Shown piece after piece: positions 1-59,363 of a stretch of DNA of 64,000 nucleotides. The notes beneath the pieces are model-generated. The model made no database searches. It was not told the DNA's origin and saw nothing but the letters and a program-made list of their open reading frames with translations. Numbering within the stretch: the first letter of the stretch is position 1; the number at the start of each line of letters is the position of its first letter. The DNA is from Strigops habroptila (Eukaryota; Chordata; Aves; Psittaciformes; Psittacidae): assembly GCF_004027225.2 (NCBI RefSeq), contig NC_044277.2:70925400-70989399 (forward strand), in the 5' to 3' direction. The position numbers and the translations under genes were made by a program.

Positions 1-3000
1 GTTGGAAAAAGAGGTGAAAATCCCGATACAGTGCATTTGTGTTGAAACTGATCCTTGATCTTTGGAATTTTAAAGCAGAGTAAAAAGCAGATATGAGCAG
101 TCTTCCAGGCTGAAGATCCTGAAAATGCATTGAAATGCAGATACATAACAGGTAGGAATTGAGTCTAATTAATTCAACAGTCTCAATTTGAGTGTTGGTT
201 GATAGCAAGCACCATTTGTTGCTGTCTTTCTGTTGTCTCGCAAGTCATTGGTGGTGTTGTAGTAGGGTTGAACATTTGGTGGGACCACTCTTATCCCAGT
301 GGTGCAGTGCAGGGACCTTCCCCTGACCCACCTGACAAAAGTCCCAGAAGACAGAACTCCTACGTGCAGGGTAATCATTAACCTTTCAGGCGATGCCTCT
401 GCTGACATTTGGCTGAGTTGTGCAGGTACATACCCATCTGTGGTCAGCACTGGGGATAGCTTTTGTGACTGAAGGAACCACTGGACTGATTTCTCCAAAG
501 AAAGAATTCTCTGGAGCTGCTGAAAAGCCCCTCGAGGAGCATATTTGAAGTGGAAATTGCTGATGCCATCCATGGTCATTGATCACGTATATGAAAAACA
601 CGTATATATTTAGATATAGGTGGCTCATATTGCTCTATCTTCCTGAGTCCTCAGTTTCTCACTTCCCTGCTTTGCAGGTCAGATACTTTGCAGCCAATTT
701 ACATCAATTCCTGGCACTGTTTTTAAAGGAAGCAAGGGGGAACAGCGTGAAGTCTCGCTTTCTGCCAACAACAGGAAGCGTTTGCTCTTTGAGTCGGGCA
801 GCTTGTTTCAGCCATGCCTGTTGTTGAACCAACAAACTACAAGACTGGATTCAGTCTGCAACACGGTAGTGCTGCTTCACAGTGGCACAGAGGGGCAGAA
901 TGGATAGTCAGGGAGAAAGCTGTATGCTGCTGAAATTCCCTTTTTCCTAGGGAGCATTTCTAAAGTCTGAGGAAAGAGAGGGGAAATGGCAACAGCATCT
1001 CTCTCTTGTTCTGCCTTATGGGTCTGAACATGCTGCTACTGAAACCTTGCTAGGGGTGACCGCTGGAGGCCTCTGGGATGATGCTGTGAAACACAGCTGC
1101 CCTGCCTATTGAATGGAGAGAGGTGCTCTCTTGGATCCTGTACTTCATTTTTGTGTCTAAAGCAGGCTGGGGTACAACATGGGCCCCAGGAATTTGTTAC
1201 GTAGTTTTTCGAGACTTCCACAAGTCACTCTAAAATCCTTATTTTGTTTTTTCCTGAGACACAGTTAAAACTGAAACTGATATGAGGCTACCTTAAAAAA
1301 GATCCCGCCTCTGAAAGAAGTGTCTTTGCAGGAGCTGTTTCCAGGCCCATTTTTGGTACATGGCATTTATACTATTCCCCTTTTTTTCCCCCTTGCCACT
1401 GCAGCAAAACTTCTCAGAAAGCTATCTGCAAAAACCAGGTGTTTTTCCATCTACCTTCATTCCTCCCTGTATTTCCCTGATGCAGAGGCAGGCTCAGTGA
1501 AAAAAGAAGCCAGGAATGAGCAAAGTGCAATTTTCTGGAGAAATTATGTTCTTGTATTTTACTGTCACACAATTTTTTTTTTTTTTTAATGGTGTAAATT
1601 TGCTTTTCCCTCTCTGCTGCCACCAGACCTCTGTGTTTGTTCCTTCCTTCCTTCCAGGTATTTCCTTTCTAACTACGCACTAGCAAACTCATCGGGGTGT
1701 GCTGTGGGGCTGATGACATCCCTGCTGGGAAAATGGGATGGAGGTGCCTGGTTAAGACTGGAGGCTGATGAATGCCCCCAGGGCAGTTGTCTGATGGCTC
1801 CAGGAGTGATAGGCTTCCACAGGGCATGTCCGAGGCTGAAGATGCACTAAGGGCTCTGACTACATGTGGTCAGGAGACAGCTGTGGTGGCAGAGCCTAGA
1901 AAGCAAGACCCTGCTGACAGAGCATTTGTTCTGCTTTTCTGGAGCAAAAGCTCCAAGGATGACCTCAGGAAACACTGAGAAAGGCAGGAATGGTGGGAAA
2001 CAGGGAAGGGACTTGTCCCTCTGTCCCTGCACACCTTCTGGAGAGGCTCTGCTGAGTGGCACCATCCTCCCCCTTCTCACTGCGCCAGAGATTTTGCCTT
2101 GCTTAATGTTAGTGCAAGGTATTGTTAGGGTATGGTATTGCTATAACCATAATATCCATCATATAAAATTATGGACATGGCCAGAGGCTGAGTAGCAAAA
2201 GCACACAGCACAGTAAGATGTGGAGAGGATGGGTCTTTGAGTCAAATTATTTCTCTAATTGCAAAGGAAATTAGGCAAGCAGTTTATATAGGAGAAGCAG
2301 AACCAAAAGGAAAGCTCTTCGCTTTCCCCCTTTGCACATACTGTTTCTCCAGAGAAGCTGTGGTGATCCTGCAAAATTTGACAAGGAGGGTGTAACAAGT
2401 TCTTCCCTATTTTCTGGAAATCCCACCCTCTTTCCACAGCTTATCTGAAGTTTCTATTTTGCACGTTGGTATTTGTGCAAAGTTTCCAGCAAGCCTTCTG
2501 TTTTCTGTTGTAAATTAGCCTGCTCACCAAAGCCACCATCGGGTTCTTTTTCTTTGGAGCATAATATTTTCACGTGGCCATCGCCCTGTTGGGGCTTGGT
2601 TTGTTGTTTTTTATGGGGATTTTTTTGTCTTCTTTTCCCTGAGATAGTTGAGATAGAGCGATTTTGCCTTGCTTTTTTAAGGCTATAGAAAAGCATCTCA
2701 ATTTGGTAAATCGGTCGGGTACCATGAAGCTGTTGTTTGAGTAGCTCATTATGTCTCCGCAAGAGAACTGAGGCCTGCAGTGCCATGCACCAGACAGAGG
2801 GCCCCTCTCCCAGGCTTGTTTCCCTTTTTATCTGTACATCATTTAAAGACAATTGCAAGGCAAAAGCTGTCTAACTTCAAAAGCTGATCATGGAAAGGAT
2901 TATGGATCTTTGTATGCTGGGTCAGAATATTCTATAAATTAGGTAACATAAGATGTTTTCAGTTACAAAGAAATGGAAGGAAAACCAGCAACTGCTGGAT

Positions 3001-4996
3001 AAAAATATATAAATTATTGAATATTTTGAATTAGTCACACATATGGTATATAAGCATACAGCACACACACACACTTCAATGTAAGCTAAAGCCTGAATTC
3101 TTAGACCTGTGGCCTTCTTACAGCTCTCAGGAGTTAGTGCGAGGGTCTGCAAACATGGATTCCTGATACTACCTGCTGAAGAGGAGGCCTGGTCTGTGGC
3201 TGGAGAATAATCCAGTGTTAGAAGACGTAGCTACCAATCCAGATTTTGTGAAAAACTCATTGCATGATCTTGCATAAGGAATTTAGGCACTTTTTTTGTG
3301 CTAGAATTTCCCTCTCAAGGAACGGGGAAGGGTGTGATAGTTTCACAGCAGTGCTGCTGCTTACCAGCTTGTCAGAAATTGTATCTTAGATTTTGGAAAC
3401 TATAGAATAAATTTAAAGGTAATAGGATGAAATAATATTCCTTTTTGGTTCAGCTTCATTTTTACCTATTGCAATCTTACTCCTCACCCCTGAAGTCAAC
3501 AGAGCTACACACCTCCTGTATTGAAACAAAAATGGATATTCTTCATAGACTGGGATATTAAAAAAGAGGTATTTTTATTGTTTACATTAATGACAACATG
3601 AATTGTTAAGAAGGATTTGCACTGTGTGATTCTCTGCTTTGTCAGATATTGAATTAAAAAGGACGCATGAATGTATGGTGAGAACACCTGCATTGGCTGT
3701 CTGGACTTGGTGGTGGTTACTAAAATCCAAAAAAAAGTAGTTTTAGTTCACAAATTGATTTTAGACTGAAGGATAATCGAGAGAAGAGGCCAACTCTTCC
3801 ATAGGATAAAGGGCATGCAACTATTAAGAAGGGTAGAATATTTTATTTCCCTGAAGTGCACTGGGTTTGGCTTTTCTAAGTGCTGTGGTAATAACCCTTA
3901 TGGTAGAGAGTAATTTCTTCACTGCTGAGCTCGGTGTGTTAATTTTTCCACCCAATCTTCTACCACCCTTCATTTCCCTCTGGTCTTCCTATCACTTCTG
4001 GTACATTTGCCTCTACCTTCAATGACCAAATTATGATCCAACCATCAGGAACCATTTAACAAAACTCTAGCAGATAACTGTAGTCTCCTTCTCCTGCTTT
4101 GGGCTTCGGAGTTTTGTTGAAAATGCTTCATTTTAGAATCCTTAGTCTATTAATACACACATTTCATTGTCTTCCTAAAGCCACTCCAGCTTTTCTTCTT
4201 GTGCATTTCTACTCTTTCTGCAGATCCAATCTCTGTTTAAAGGTCGGTTAAATGCAGTGTGGTTGTGGCTTGGGGAGCAGTAGCATGCTGTATGTGCGTG
4301 GACTGAGGGTCTGTCAGTACTGCCTATCCTTCAGCAGCTTGACTAGTTCCACTTGTTCAGGTTTACCCTGGTTACTGCAGTAGAAATCCTCCTGCCAGGT
4401 ACAATCACAGTATCAGCATTAGACCTTATAAAAGTGGTTTGTGTCTCAGTCAGCTTACATTTACAAAGGGATAGTGAGACAGATGTTTCCAAAGCAGAAG
4501 TTATCATTCTAATTTGTACACATATTTAATGAGTCCAAAACCCCCCCACACACATGCGTAATGTGTTAAGTGCATTTCCCAGGTGCATTTGCTAGACTAT
4601 GCAAATATAATACTATACATAGTATTAGTCTAGAACTGAGTGACTGGATGCAATGCAAAAATAAGGAGTTTGTGAATGTTTCAGAGTAGGGCTTCTGATG
4701 TGGGGTATGTGCTGTGCTAAAAAAGAAATAAATTCATATAACAATGCTTCTGCTGGTGCCTGCAAATATGTTTTCAGCAAGTATTTACTCCCTCTTCTTT
4801 TTTCCCAACACAATGGAGAATGAGCCTGTATTCAGTCCCATGGCTACATGCAGGAATCTCCCTGGGATGATGAAGGTACTTTTTTGTGCACTAGAACTAT
4901 CAGTGAAACAGAACCTGAGTATCTGAATCCAGACTTGAACCCCACTTAATGTTAAGAGCAACTTCGAGCTCTCTTTTAATTAAATTAGATGTAAAT

Positions 4997-5036
4997 GACA
5001 TTATTATAAATTAAAGGACATTATTATAAATTAAAT
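4997..5036. repeat. Tandem duplication, 2 x 20 bp
   Basis: The unit gacattattataaattaaa plus one base occurs twice back to back (4997-5016 and 5017-5036), differing only in the last base (g or t). The near identity suggests a recent slippage or duplication event. Confidence 0.9.
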
Positions 5037-6116
5037 GATTTAAGGCTGTGGTGTATTTAGTCCTTGTTAATGCAAAAGGAACACTATAAAGCTGTAAACG
5101 TAGACATTACTATGTCCTTTGAAACAAAATAGGGAGGAGTAGTAAAAAAGAAATCCCTCCTTTACTCGTAGCACATTGTATCCATGTGTTAAACTGCCTC
5201 CTCAATATTCACGGTGTTTTCCCAGGTTTTTGGTAAAGGTTTTTAGTGCAGTGCTGGCATGTGCAAAGGTTCTGACAGGTTGGGAAGGTTTTACAGCCAG
5301 AGGCTCCCCAGTCACACTCCCCCGGGGCAGAGGGGTGAGGTGCTGGGCTGCTCTGGGGCTCTTGGCTCTGCTTGTGGTAGTAACGAGCTTACAAAGGGCA
5401 TTAGCCCAGGCTTGTGGCTGTATCCAGGCTCCATGCATTTTGGTGCATGCAGATAGAGGCTATTAGCTCAGGTTTGGTTTTGCTGCTCGTTCACAGGGTG
5501 ACATGAAGTTCATGACCTTAAATTAAAAATCAGAGGCCACTGAAATTAGTGCATACAATTTCAACTGGCTGAACGGAGATCAGGGGTTATGGCCCTGAAA
5601 GCTCCAGCAGTGACCTGCTGAGCCCCCCCGCCTGCAGCGCAGGTTTCCCTAGAAGAGCTGGGAGCCACCTCAGGCAAACAGGAGGTTCAGAATTCAAGTT
5701 TAATCTGGTCAAGCACTGAGTGGGAAACAAGAAGTGAAAACTGTCAACTGTGCCCAGATCCATCCAGATCACTTCTAGGGACAGTTTTGATACCAAATTA
5801 TCCTTGTTATGCAAATTTCCTCACCAACCGGCTGGTTCCCAGTTATGCATGGGGAGAAGCGGTGGCCACATCTGCTTCCCGTTTTGCTGTTTCAGAGACG
5901 AGCCATCTGTTTGGCCTCATCCCGAACAGCCTGCTCGGGGCTGATTAACTTCCTCACCCTGCCAGCCCGGGCTCACTGTCTGCTGCAAGGTGTTGATGGG
6001 TTTTTTTGCTTTCTTTCTTTTTTTTTTTCTTCTTTTCTAACTGCTTACAAACCAGAACCTTCATTTCTCTCCCAAGGGACAGGAAGGCGTTGGTTTGTGT
6101 GATTTGCAGCCGCCAC

Positions 6117-6140
6117 CAGCAGCAGCAACAGCAGCAGCTG
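6117..6140. repeat. Short CAG/CAA repeat
   Basis: This is an imperfect run of CAG triplets interrupted by CAA, in intergenic DNA. It is not part of a recognisable coding frame. Confidence 0.8.
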
Positions 6141-8237
6141 CCCTCTATCACTCACATGGTTCATATGTGTGGTCAGGATAGATAAAACTGGGAATTGTTC
6201 CGTGTCCTGGGACAGGCTTTGAAGCAACGAGACCTTACCTTATGTGAAAAGACATATATAAGAATAAAATGTTCTAGTGCTAAATGCAGCAAAAGTCTCG
6301 CTGCAGTTAACGTGGATCTGTTAGTTTAGTAAGAGCTGGGTTTCAGCCATGCTTGCTGCATCCTTTTTACATTTACAAGTGCAGACCTGCTGCTGTCTGA
6401 AGCTTGCTTCAGCAGTTCCTCACTCCTGTCTATCCCATTTTCGGTGAAACTCTGCCAATTCTTGTCCATCCTGTTTTCTGAATCTGAACCTTGTGGCAGT
6501 TGCGGCAGGATTTCAGAAGCGCCGCATGTCCACGGCTGACAGCGGCTTTGCTGAGAAGTGCATGTGCAGCAGACCTGAAAAGTCAAAGTCTGCATAGCCA
6601 AAAAAAAGATGCATCAAAAATTAAAGTTGAGAAACTGAGATAATAGACCTTCTGTTGAGATAAAGGATTCTGCTGCCTTCCACAGGCCAGGTCTGAGGGG
6701 TTTTGTCATTCTTTGGACTAGAATTTGTTCTCATGCAGCATTTTCCTTCCATAAAAGAAGCTGGCACTGTTTCCTGATGGTGGGGACAGCCCGGCTGGCC
6801 CGCAGCAGGGAAGGATGCCCTGGAGCTCAGACCACAGGACAGGCAGGAACAGTTTTTTCATAAATCAAGCATTTTGGTTTTCCAGTTGCAACACTTCCAG
6901 CTTTCAAAGTGTTGCTCCTGCTGCTGGAACGTGAAGATTCCAGTGAAAGCTTCTCCTTTATTTTTGACCATCTCACAAGCTGACAAAACCAGGGCGATAT
7001 CCCCAGTGTACTGGCAGTCAGGAACATTTGTAACCTCTTTCCCCAAATAAGATGTTGAGTGATCTCACCCCCCTCCCAGAAAAAGGGAAATTGTGGCATT
7101 ATTGGGTCTATGAGCTCCAGGTTTGGAGCCGAGTTGTCATTTTGATATCTACTAAAAGAATCTTGCATGTTTTAGTGTATTTCTTGATTTCAAAGACTGA
7201 CTAGAAAACAGTTGCTGAGCACATGTTAATAGTATTTTGGTGTTTAGATGCTCATATATGGATTGGGAAGTCTGTCTGGGGACTTGAGGCTGAAAATGCT
7301 CATCCCGTTAGTCATATGTTTGTGTATAACAATTTGTATCATCTTGTCACTTACCACCATTTCTGATGTAATTTAATCAAGCTATTGCAGTAGGAAAAAA
7401 ATATAAATGTGATGATTTAAAGCAAGTCTTTAAAACTTAACACCCAGGATAGATTTTTTGGTATACAAACTCTCATTTAAATCTGTGAATGTCTCTACAT
7501 TAGTTCAAGGACTTAATAACATCGATTGAGGCTATTACATTTGGTCTATTTTTGTGATTATGATGATTTTAATTATTACTACTATTATTAATTATTTAAC
7601 AGACCATATTTACTTTGCAGAAGAATCACCTGCTGCAACAGAAATTTGTAGTTCATTTCATTTACTGAGAATTAGCTATGATGAACAGAAAAATTAGGAT
7701 TTTTAAAAGGTCTTTCTTATAGAAAAGTAGCAACAGTTTATGATGAAACCGTATTACAGTAACGTAAAGAAAATTTAGGCTTTGGGAACCTCTAAGAGAA
7801 TTGATTACAATACCATTAGAGGTTTGTTTGGGTTTTTTTAATCTCATTTTGTTCATAATAATACAGTTTTACAAATGGACATATTTCTAAAACTTTATAA
7901 ATGGTGCTTTTTCTACGCAAAAGAGTGATTCTTGTTTGCATTAAATATGTGATGTGAAATTTACTGTGCTGGAATCTGAAGGAAACAGGGACACCTGCAG
8001 AGAAATCACCTTTGTTATATGGCAAATAGTAGAAATAATTTCTCAGTGTTTTATTTTGAATTACCTTGACTCTACATGCAGAAGTAATTGTGTTCTGTAA
8101 TGACTTTGGCAGGCTGGTGAGAGGGAAGGGTAAGACAAGAGGGCTGGAAAGGAAGCAACCTCCTCAAAGCCAGCTGCTCACAGGAGCTATATGTGTGTTT
8201 TGTGGCCAGGGACATGCTGGGTAGGAGCAGCCAATGT

Positions 8238-8683
8238 CGAATCACAGAATCACGGAATGGTGTGGGCTGGAAGGGATCTTCTAGTTCCAACCCCCTGCCA
8301 TGGGCAGGGATGCCTCACACTAGACCAGGTTGCTCCAAGCCCCATCCAGCCTGGCCTTGAACACTGCCAGGGGTGGGGCAGCCACAGCTTTTCTAGGCAA
8401 CCTGTGCCAGTGCCTCACCACCCTCACAGGGAAGAATTTCTTCCTAATATCTAATCTAAATCTCCCCTGTCAGTTTAAAGCCATTGCCCCTTGTCCTGTC
8501 TCTACATGCCCTTTGAAAAATCCCTCTCTGGATTTCTTTTAGGCTTCCTCTAGGTATTGGAAGACTGTTATAAAGTCTCCCCTCAGCCTTCTCTTCTCCA
8601 GGCTGAACAAGCCCAGCTCTCTCAGCCTGTCTTCATAGGAGAGGTGCTCCAGCCCTCTGATCATCCTCGTGGCCCTAAGGCCT
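8238..8683 (-). mobile_element. CR1 LINE fragment, 3' end, 5'-truncated
   Basis: The plus strand begins atcacagaatcacggaatgg, then shows the tracts ttctagttccaacccc, ccatgggcagggatgcctc and aatttcttcctaatatctaa. This is the reverse complement of the avian CR1 3' tail, so the element reads on the minus strand, the same strand as IKZF1. It breaks off near 8683, after the part that reads ctctgatcatcctcgtggcc. The reverse-transcriptase region is missing, so the copy cannot move. It lies just beyond the presumed 3' end of IKZF1. Confidence 0.93.
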
Positions 8684-9064
8684 TGGACTTGTTAGAACTT
8701 CGTCTTCAGCTGGAGCTGGCTTAGCAAGGCCGCTTCACACAGCTGGGGAGTGCAGGGTGACTGCCACAGCGTGGCTTTTTGTGGCCACAGATGATGGGCT
8801 GTGAGGTCAGCAAGGATGAGCTCACCGATGTGGGCTATAGGCAGTAGAGGCTGAGGCTGTGCATGATGTTCAGTACTCCTTCACTGCCCATGGGGCTGTC
8901 TACTTCCATCTCAACATACATTGCCCACACACGCAGAGTCACCAGCACAGACACACACATGCACGGCCTTCAGCTGTTCTAAACAGCTTCTTCGCTCACT
9001 AGAAGAGTAACAGAAATGTTCTGGGGTTTGGGGTTTTCACCATGTTCTCTTGTCTTAAAAGATA
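8684..9064. other. Unassigned DNA between the CR1 fragment and the presumed IKZF1 3' end
   Basis: This is mixed-composition sequence with a short CA-rich stretch near 8930-8960. I see no gene or repeat family here. The first bases may be a diverged continuation of the CR1 copy. Confidence 0.5.
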
Positions 9065-12000
9065 CATCTCACTTTGCAGGCATAATTTAATAACATTTCC
9101 AAATTTTATGAAATCTGCTTGTTTTTGGTTTTTTTTTTTTTCTTTTTAAATACAATGTTCTCAAAGAAAAATGAAGTTACAATATAAAATCACAGCAAAA
9201 AAAAGAAGTGTGTAAATACAACTTTTCTATTAGAAAAGGCAATGTCTGGGGAAGGGCTGGGAAGCAGGTACTTTTTACTTTTTTAAAACAGAGATAAACT
9301 TAAAGCCATTCACCATATTTACTCATTCAAAGGTTCAGCTAAATCATATCAGGGTATTGCACCGTAGCAAGAAAAAAGAGAAAAAGGGAGATTACACTAA
9401 ACTAGTTTTCTGAGGGCACAGTTTGTTTCGATGTACACACACACAAAATATCCTATTTTCATGCCTTACATATGGTCATAAATAAAATTATTGAAACACT
9501 TGTTTTTAAAGAAATTGAAGATGATTTTGTGCAAAAAAGAAAAACAAACCCCCCAAAAAACAATAAAGGCAAAACTATAAAAGCCCCTTCATGAACAGAG
9601 AATGCTGTTTGCTCCTGCCTTTAGACTATGCCCTCTGATACATTGTGTCTTAATATACTTACTTATACTACTGTACTGTTTAATATACAACATCAACATA
9701 TTCTGTTATAGCATAAATAAGAAAACTCCAGACGCAGAAAACAAACCCACTGTGATTGACAGTGCATTATCATGTCATATGAACCATTTTAGATATATAC
9801 ACACGTACATATGTATATAAAATATTAATGACACACAAAACCACAGATAGGGCATGTGCATGTCGACAAGAAAAGTGACACAGAAACCCCTACACGTGTG
9901 TGTGTGCACAGAGATGTTGTGAAGGCAGTAAACCTACCCAGCAATCAGAAATCACATTTAACACCTAAGTTCAAGGCAGCCTGAAACTCCACTGGAGTTA
10001 TGCTTGCTTACACAGTTAACGAACGTGGCTTTATTTGTGTTGGATTTTAGTAAAAGCAAAGAAACAAAACCACCTGAGTAATCTTCTGTCCCCTCCCTTT
10101 TATAGCTTGGGGTGTCTTAAAATGAAGAGTTAAAAAAAATTATGGCATGGGGTATACAGTGTCTTAAATCGAAGAACGGTAGGAAAATGGTGTAAGAGCA
10201 ATAAAAGCAGAATATTTCTGTGCAGTCAATGTCTAGCTTCAGACAGGACATTGCAGCAGGGCTGGGAAATTACTTGGTCTCTTGTTGGTTGGTATTGATC
10301 AAAAGTGGAGAGGGGTAAGAACAGCTGACTGTACCCCTACCAGCTATGAAAAAATGAACCTATTTCAACTTCATTGAAAAAAAAAACCAAAATAAAGGGG
10401 ATTCATCACTGTAAGCTCCCCCCTTGAAGGTCCTCTTCAGGTCGTTCTTATACAAAATATTTGGTAATACCTTGTTGCCAGGTACAATCTGTCTTGAAGC
10501 TAAGTGTGTAGCAGGCATTGATGATAAAATCATAGCTGGGGCACAATTCCCTGTGCCCACCCCCTGCACAGTGCCTCAGGCTGGAAGGAAACAAGCAACA
10601 ATGTCACTTAAGGCAACTGAGTTACAATATGGAAGTAGAGGGCGTAACCTTTGGGCCTGTAGTTTACACTATTCATTTTTGTGGGGGTCATTGGTCATCC
10701 TGCATGTACCAGCCTACCTGATGTGCTAGTCATTTACTTCCACTGTTGTGGGTACGTGCATCAGTCTACGGATGTTCATCCACAGAGTTCATATCTGGTG
10801 ACAAAGCTATGAAATAGGCATGCACATATGCACTTTTTCAGTATAAAAACACTTCTGTGCCCATGTGCCGTTTGAGGTAAATGTCCTAGTTGGCATGAAA
10901 AGCTGAGACATGAGACTGTAAAAGCATATATTTGTAACTCATTATTTCATCAGTATCTTTCTTCTAACTTCAGTGTTGTTGCCCCTGACTTACACCTGCA
11001 AAAGTGAAAGCAGAAGAAGGAACTCTGTGTGCCTGTAATAGTTTGTATATATAGGAAATGTATATCAAATATAGCTACACGTATCAGGCCAAATTGTCTG
11101 GGGTACAAGCATTCATGGTTCCATCAAATTTCTTTTATAATAAATATATGTGTTTGCATGCACTTGTGAACAGAGAACATGTACCTGTATGACAAGACTG
11201 CTGTCTTGTTGGTTATACGGTTGTGTTTATTGCAGAATATCCATTTATTATGGAAAGTGGAAGTTTTTATAGATCAAGTTAATAAAATGGGTTATTTTTA
11301 TGCATGTTGCCCAGGAAGTATTGCAGCACCAATAGCAGATTTTTAGGCAGCTGCAAAAATTTCTTTTTTATCCAGTCTTAAAGTATGAGGGTACTCAGGG
11401 AAAGGAATGAACTATTAGGAAGAGGAAGTTCAGTAAAAGCCTTTACAAAAAGTATTTTTTTATATCAGCTGTGCTTGGGGTTAAAATCTTGTATACTTAA
11501 AGACAGAAGTTTTTATTCTAACTGAAGTTACAGTAACTGCAGCAGAACCCACCACGGAGTGGCGGACTCTACTACACTCTGCAAGTGCTGCAGTCTCTGG
11601 TCTCCATTCAGCAAAACACTTTTTTATTTAACCTTAAGATTAGTTCCACTGAGGTAAAAGTAACTTAAAGCACATGGTGAAATGATTTGTTGAATAGGAA
11701 GCCAGGGTTCTCAGCACCTTTGTGGGGCTTGGTCCTTCATTAAACAGCAAGCGCCAGGAAGAAAGGAGAAGGCTACAAATTTTGACTGGCTGATTTAATT
11801 CGGGTCAGTGCTTTAAAAATAATTAAGTGCAACACTTATGAGTAGAGCCACAGAATCTACAAGAGGACATCTGTGCAAGCAAAAGGGGATTTTTTTATAT
11901 GTAAGAAAGGGACATTTGGATATTTTCCAGGCATTTTAAAAAGATGAAAAATGTGCGTAAGGAGACTTTCCCCACACATATTTCTAGCTAGTGCTTTTCT

Positions 12001-12871
12001 CAACTGTACATCATACTTTTCTAAATAAGTAAAACATAAAAAAGAAAGAAAGAACAATTAAATACATTGTAACTTGTTTATGCAGAGAGAGGAAGGGTTG
12101 CTAAACGAAAAGTGGGGTTTTATTGGGTAGGGAGAGAAAACATTTGTTCAAAGAGCCAACAATACCCTTTTTCTATACATTAAATGCAGTTCATACTTCA
12201 CAGAGTATATTACAAGGGTGTTTCTTTTATCTTTCACATACCCGCTTGCCTGCCCAGTGACACAAACAAGGCAGCACCCTTGCAGGTGGAAACGTTCTAT
12301 GTTTACCACCAAAGCAACTCAGAACCCTCTGGTTGGAGGGTCCCGTCCCACCCCAGCTGTCTGTGAAGCCATCTGAGGTGGGCACCTCCATCTTTAGTCG
12401 AGTTTAGTCTTCCCAAAAGAGTCAAATAATACCAGGAAGTCAAAAAAAAGTACATCTGGTGTAAGAGACCTATGCTCAGGGTGTTAAGTGAGAAAGCTTG
12501 GCCACTCCTGCCCGTTGTGTCCTCGTTGGCATGGTGCATCCTGCACATGGTTAGCAGTTTTGGCAAGGGAGGTTTGCAAGAAGCATCTGTTAAGGGAAGT
12601 GCTTTCAGCTATGTGACTACAAAAGCTCCTACTTACATTACTAAAGGGTTTTGGTGATCAAACATTTTCAGTAAAAACTTTAGTACTCATTTTAGAAAAC
12701 TGAGTTGCAATGCATGCTACCAAAAGGAAAACTTTTCTTGTGGGAGAAGATAGCTGAACTTCTGATTCTTTTGTTACTTTCACAGCCCAGCTGACTTGTG
12801 CTTCGCTGCTGCCGTGGCTCATGCAGCTCCAGTAACGCAGCTGTTGAGGCTAGATATGTGCTGGAGGAGTT
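9065..12871 (-). other. IKZF1: Probable IKZF1 3' untranslated region (distal end uncertain)
   Basis: The 3.8 kb following the stop codon is AT-rich, with no recognisable coding sequence and no CR1. Mammalian IKZF1 has a 3' UTR of several kilobases, so a long one is expected. Candidate minus-strand AATAAA signals lie at 12119-12124, 11623-11628, 11244-11249, 11226-11231 and 10030-10035. An ATTAAA lies at 9086-9091, and I used this last one to set the end. A Pumilio-type TGTATATA occurs at 9794-9801 on the transcript strand. Which signal is used cannot be decided from sequence, and the UTR could stop anywhere between about 9.06 and 12.1 kb. Confidence 0.35.
12119..12124 (-). terminator. IKZF1: Candidate proximal poly(A) signal AATAAA, IKZF1
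   Basis: This is the first canonical AATAAA on the transcript strand, about 750 nt after the stop codon. If used it would give a short 3' UTR. It is predicted from the hexamer only. Confidence 0.3.
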
Positions 12872-58756
<45,885 letters not shown>

Positions 58757-58936
58757 CTAGTAGTGAAGAAAGTAGCATCAGTCAGAGCAGTCTTATTTCA
58801 AAATAATACCATAAGAGGAACCACAAACCAAACAACTTGGCAAAAAGACCTAAGCACTACTGAAAGTGTGACATTCTTAGGACCAAAACCTGCTGTCCTG
58901 CAGGTAAAATTTCTTTAGAAACGAATGCATGGCCGA

Positions 58937-59082
58937 CACAGAATCATAAAATCGTAGAATGGTTTGGGTTGGAAAGGACCTTAAGATCACTTAGTTCCAA
59001 CCCCTCTGCCATGGGCAGGGACATCACACACTAAACCATGTCACTCAAGACTCTGTCCAACCTGGCCTTGAACATCTCCTCC
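58937..59082 (-). mobile_element. CR1 LINE fragment, 3' tail
   Basis: acagaatcataaaatcgtag followed by ggtttgggttggaaagg and ttagttccaacccc is the reverse complement of the avian CR1 3' end. Only about 146 bp remain, ending after ggccttgaacatctcctcc. It starts about 180 bp upstream of exon 3. Confidence 0.92.
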
Positions 59083-59342
59083 AAATTTACTGAAGTCTGG
59101 ATATGCAGTTATCAGTCTTACCACTTTGGATATTTGTAACACACATACGAGCTGCTATGCTCAAAAGATCCAGTTTAGCCAACATAGACTGACAGATTAC
59201 AAAGGTTATCAAATGGTCATCTTCTGTAAAAACTCTTCTTTCTTCCGCAAGTGCTCCTTGAGAGCTCCAGATTTGCTTCAATGACATAGCAAAGTCTAAC
59301 CAACAAGTATTCTGGGGCTTTAACAGAACTACCTCCACTTCT

Positions 59343-59363
59343 CCCCCCCCCCCAAAAAAAAAA
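59343..59363. repeat. C11-A10 homopolymer pair
   Basis: Eleven C followed directly by ten A, a length-unstable site that is also prone to sequencing error. Confidence 0.9.

Larger units (their letters stand above)
1..8237. other. Intergenic DNA 3' of IKZF1, no gene recognised
   Basis: Only short open frames of chance length are present, none with a recognisable domain, and I see no splice-framed exon that I can identify. The sequence holds minor repeats (a 2 x 20-bp tandem at 4997-5036, a CAG/CAA stretch at 6117-6140, short CA and TTCC runs). In mammals FIGNL1 lies next to the 3' end of IKZF1; its large single coding exon is not visible here, so if that neighbour is retained it is left of position 1. 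Confidence 0.7.

Noticed and set aside
2454..2858. 134-codon minus-strand open frame in intergenic DNA
   Set aside because: Lys/Gln-rich translation without a recognisable domain, paralogue or splice context; a length expected by chance.
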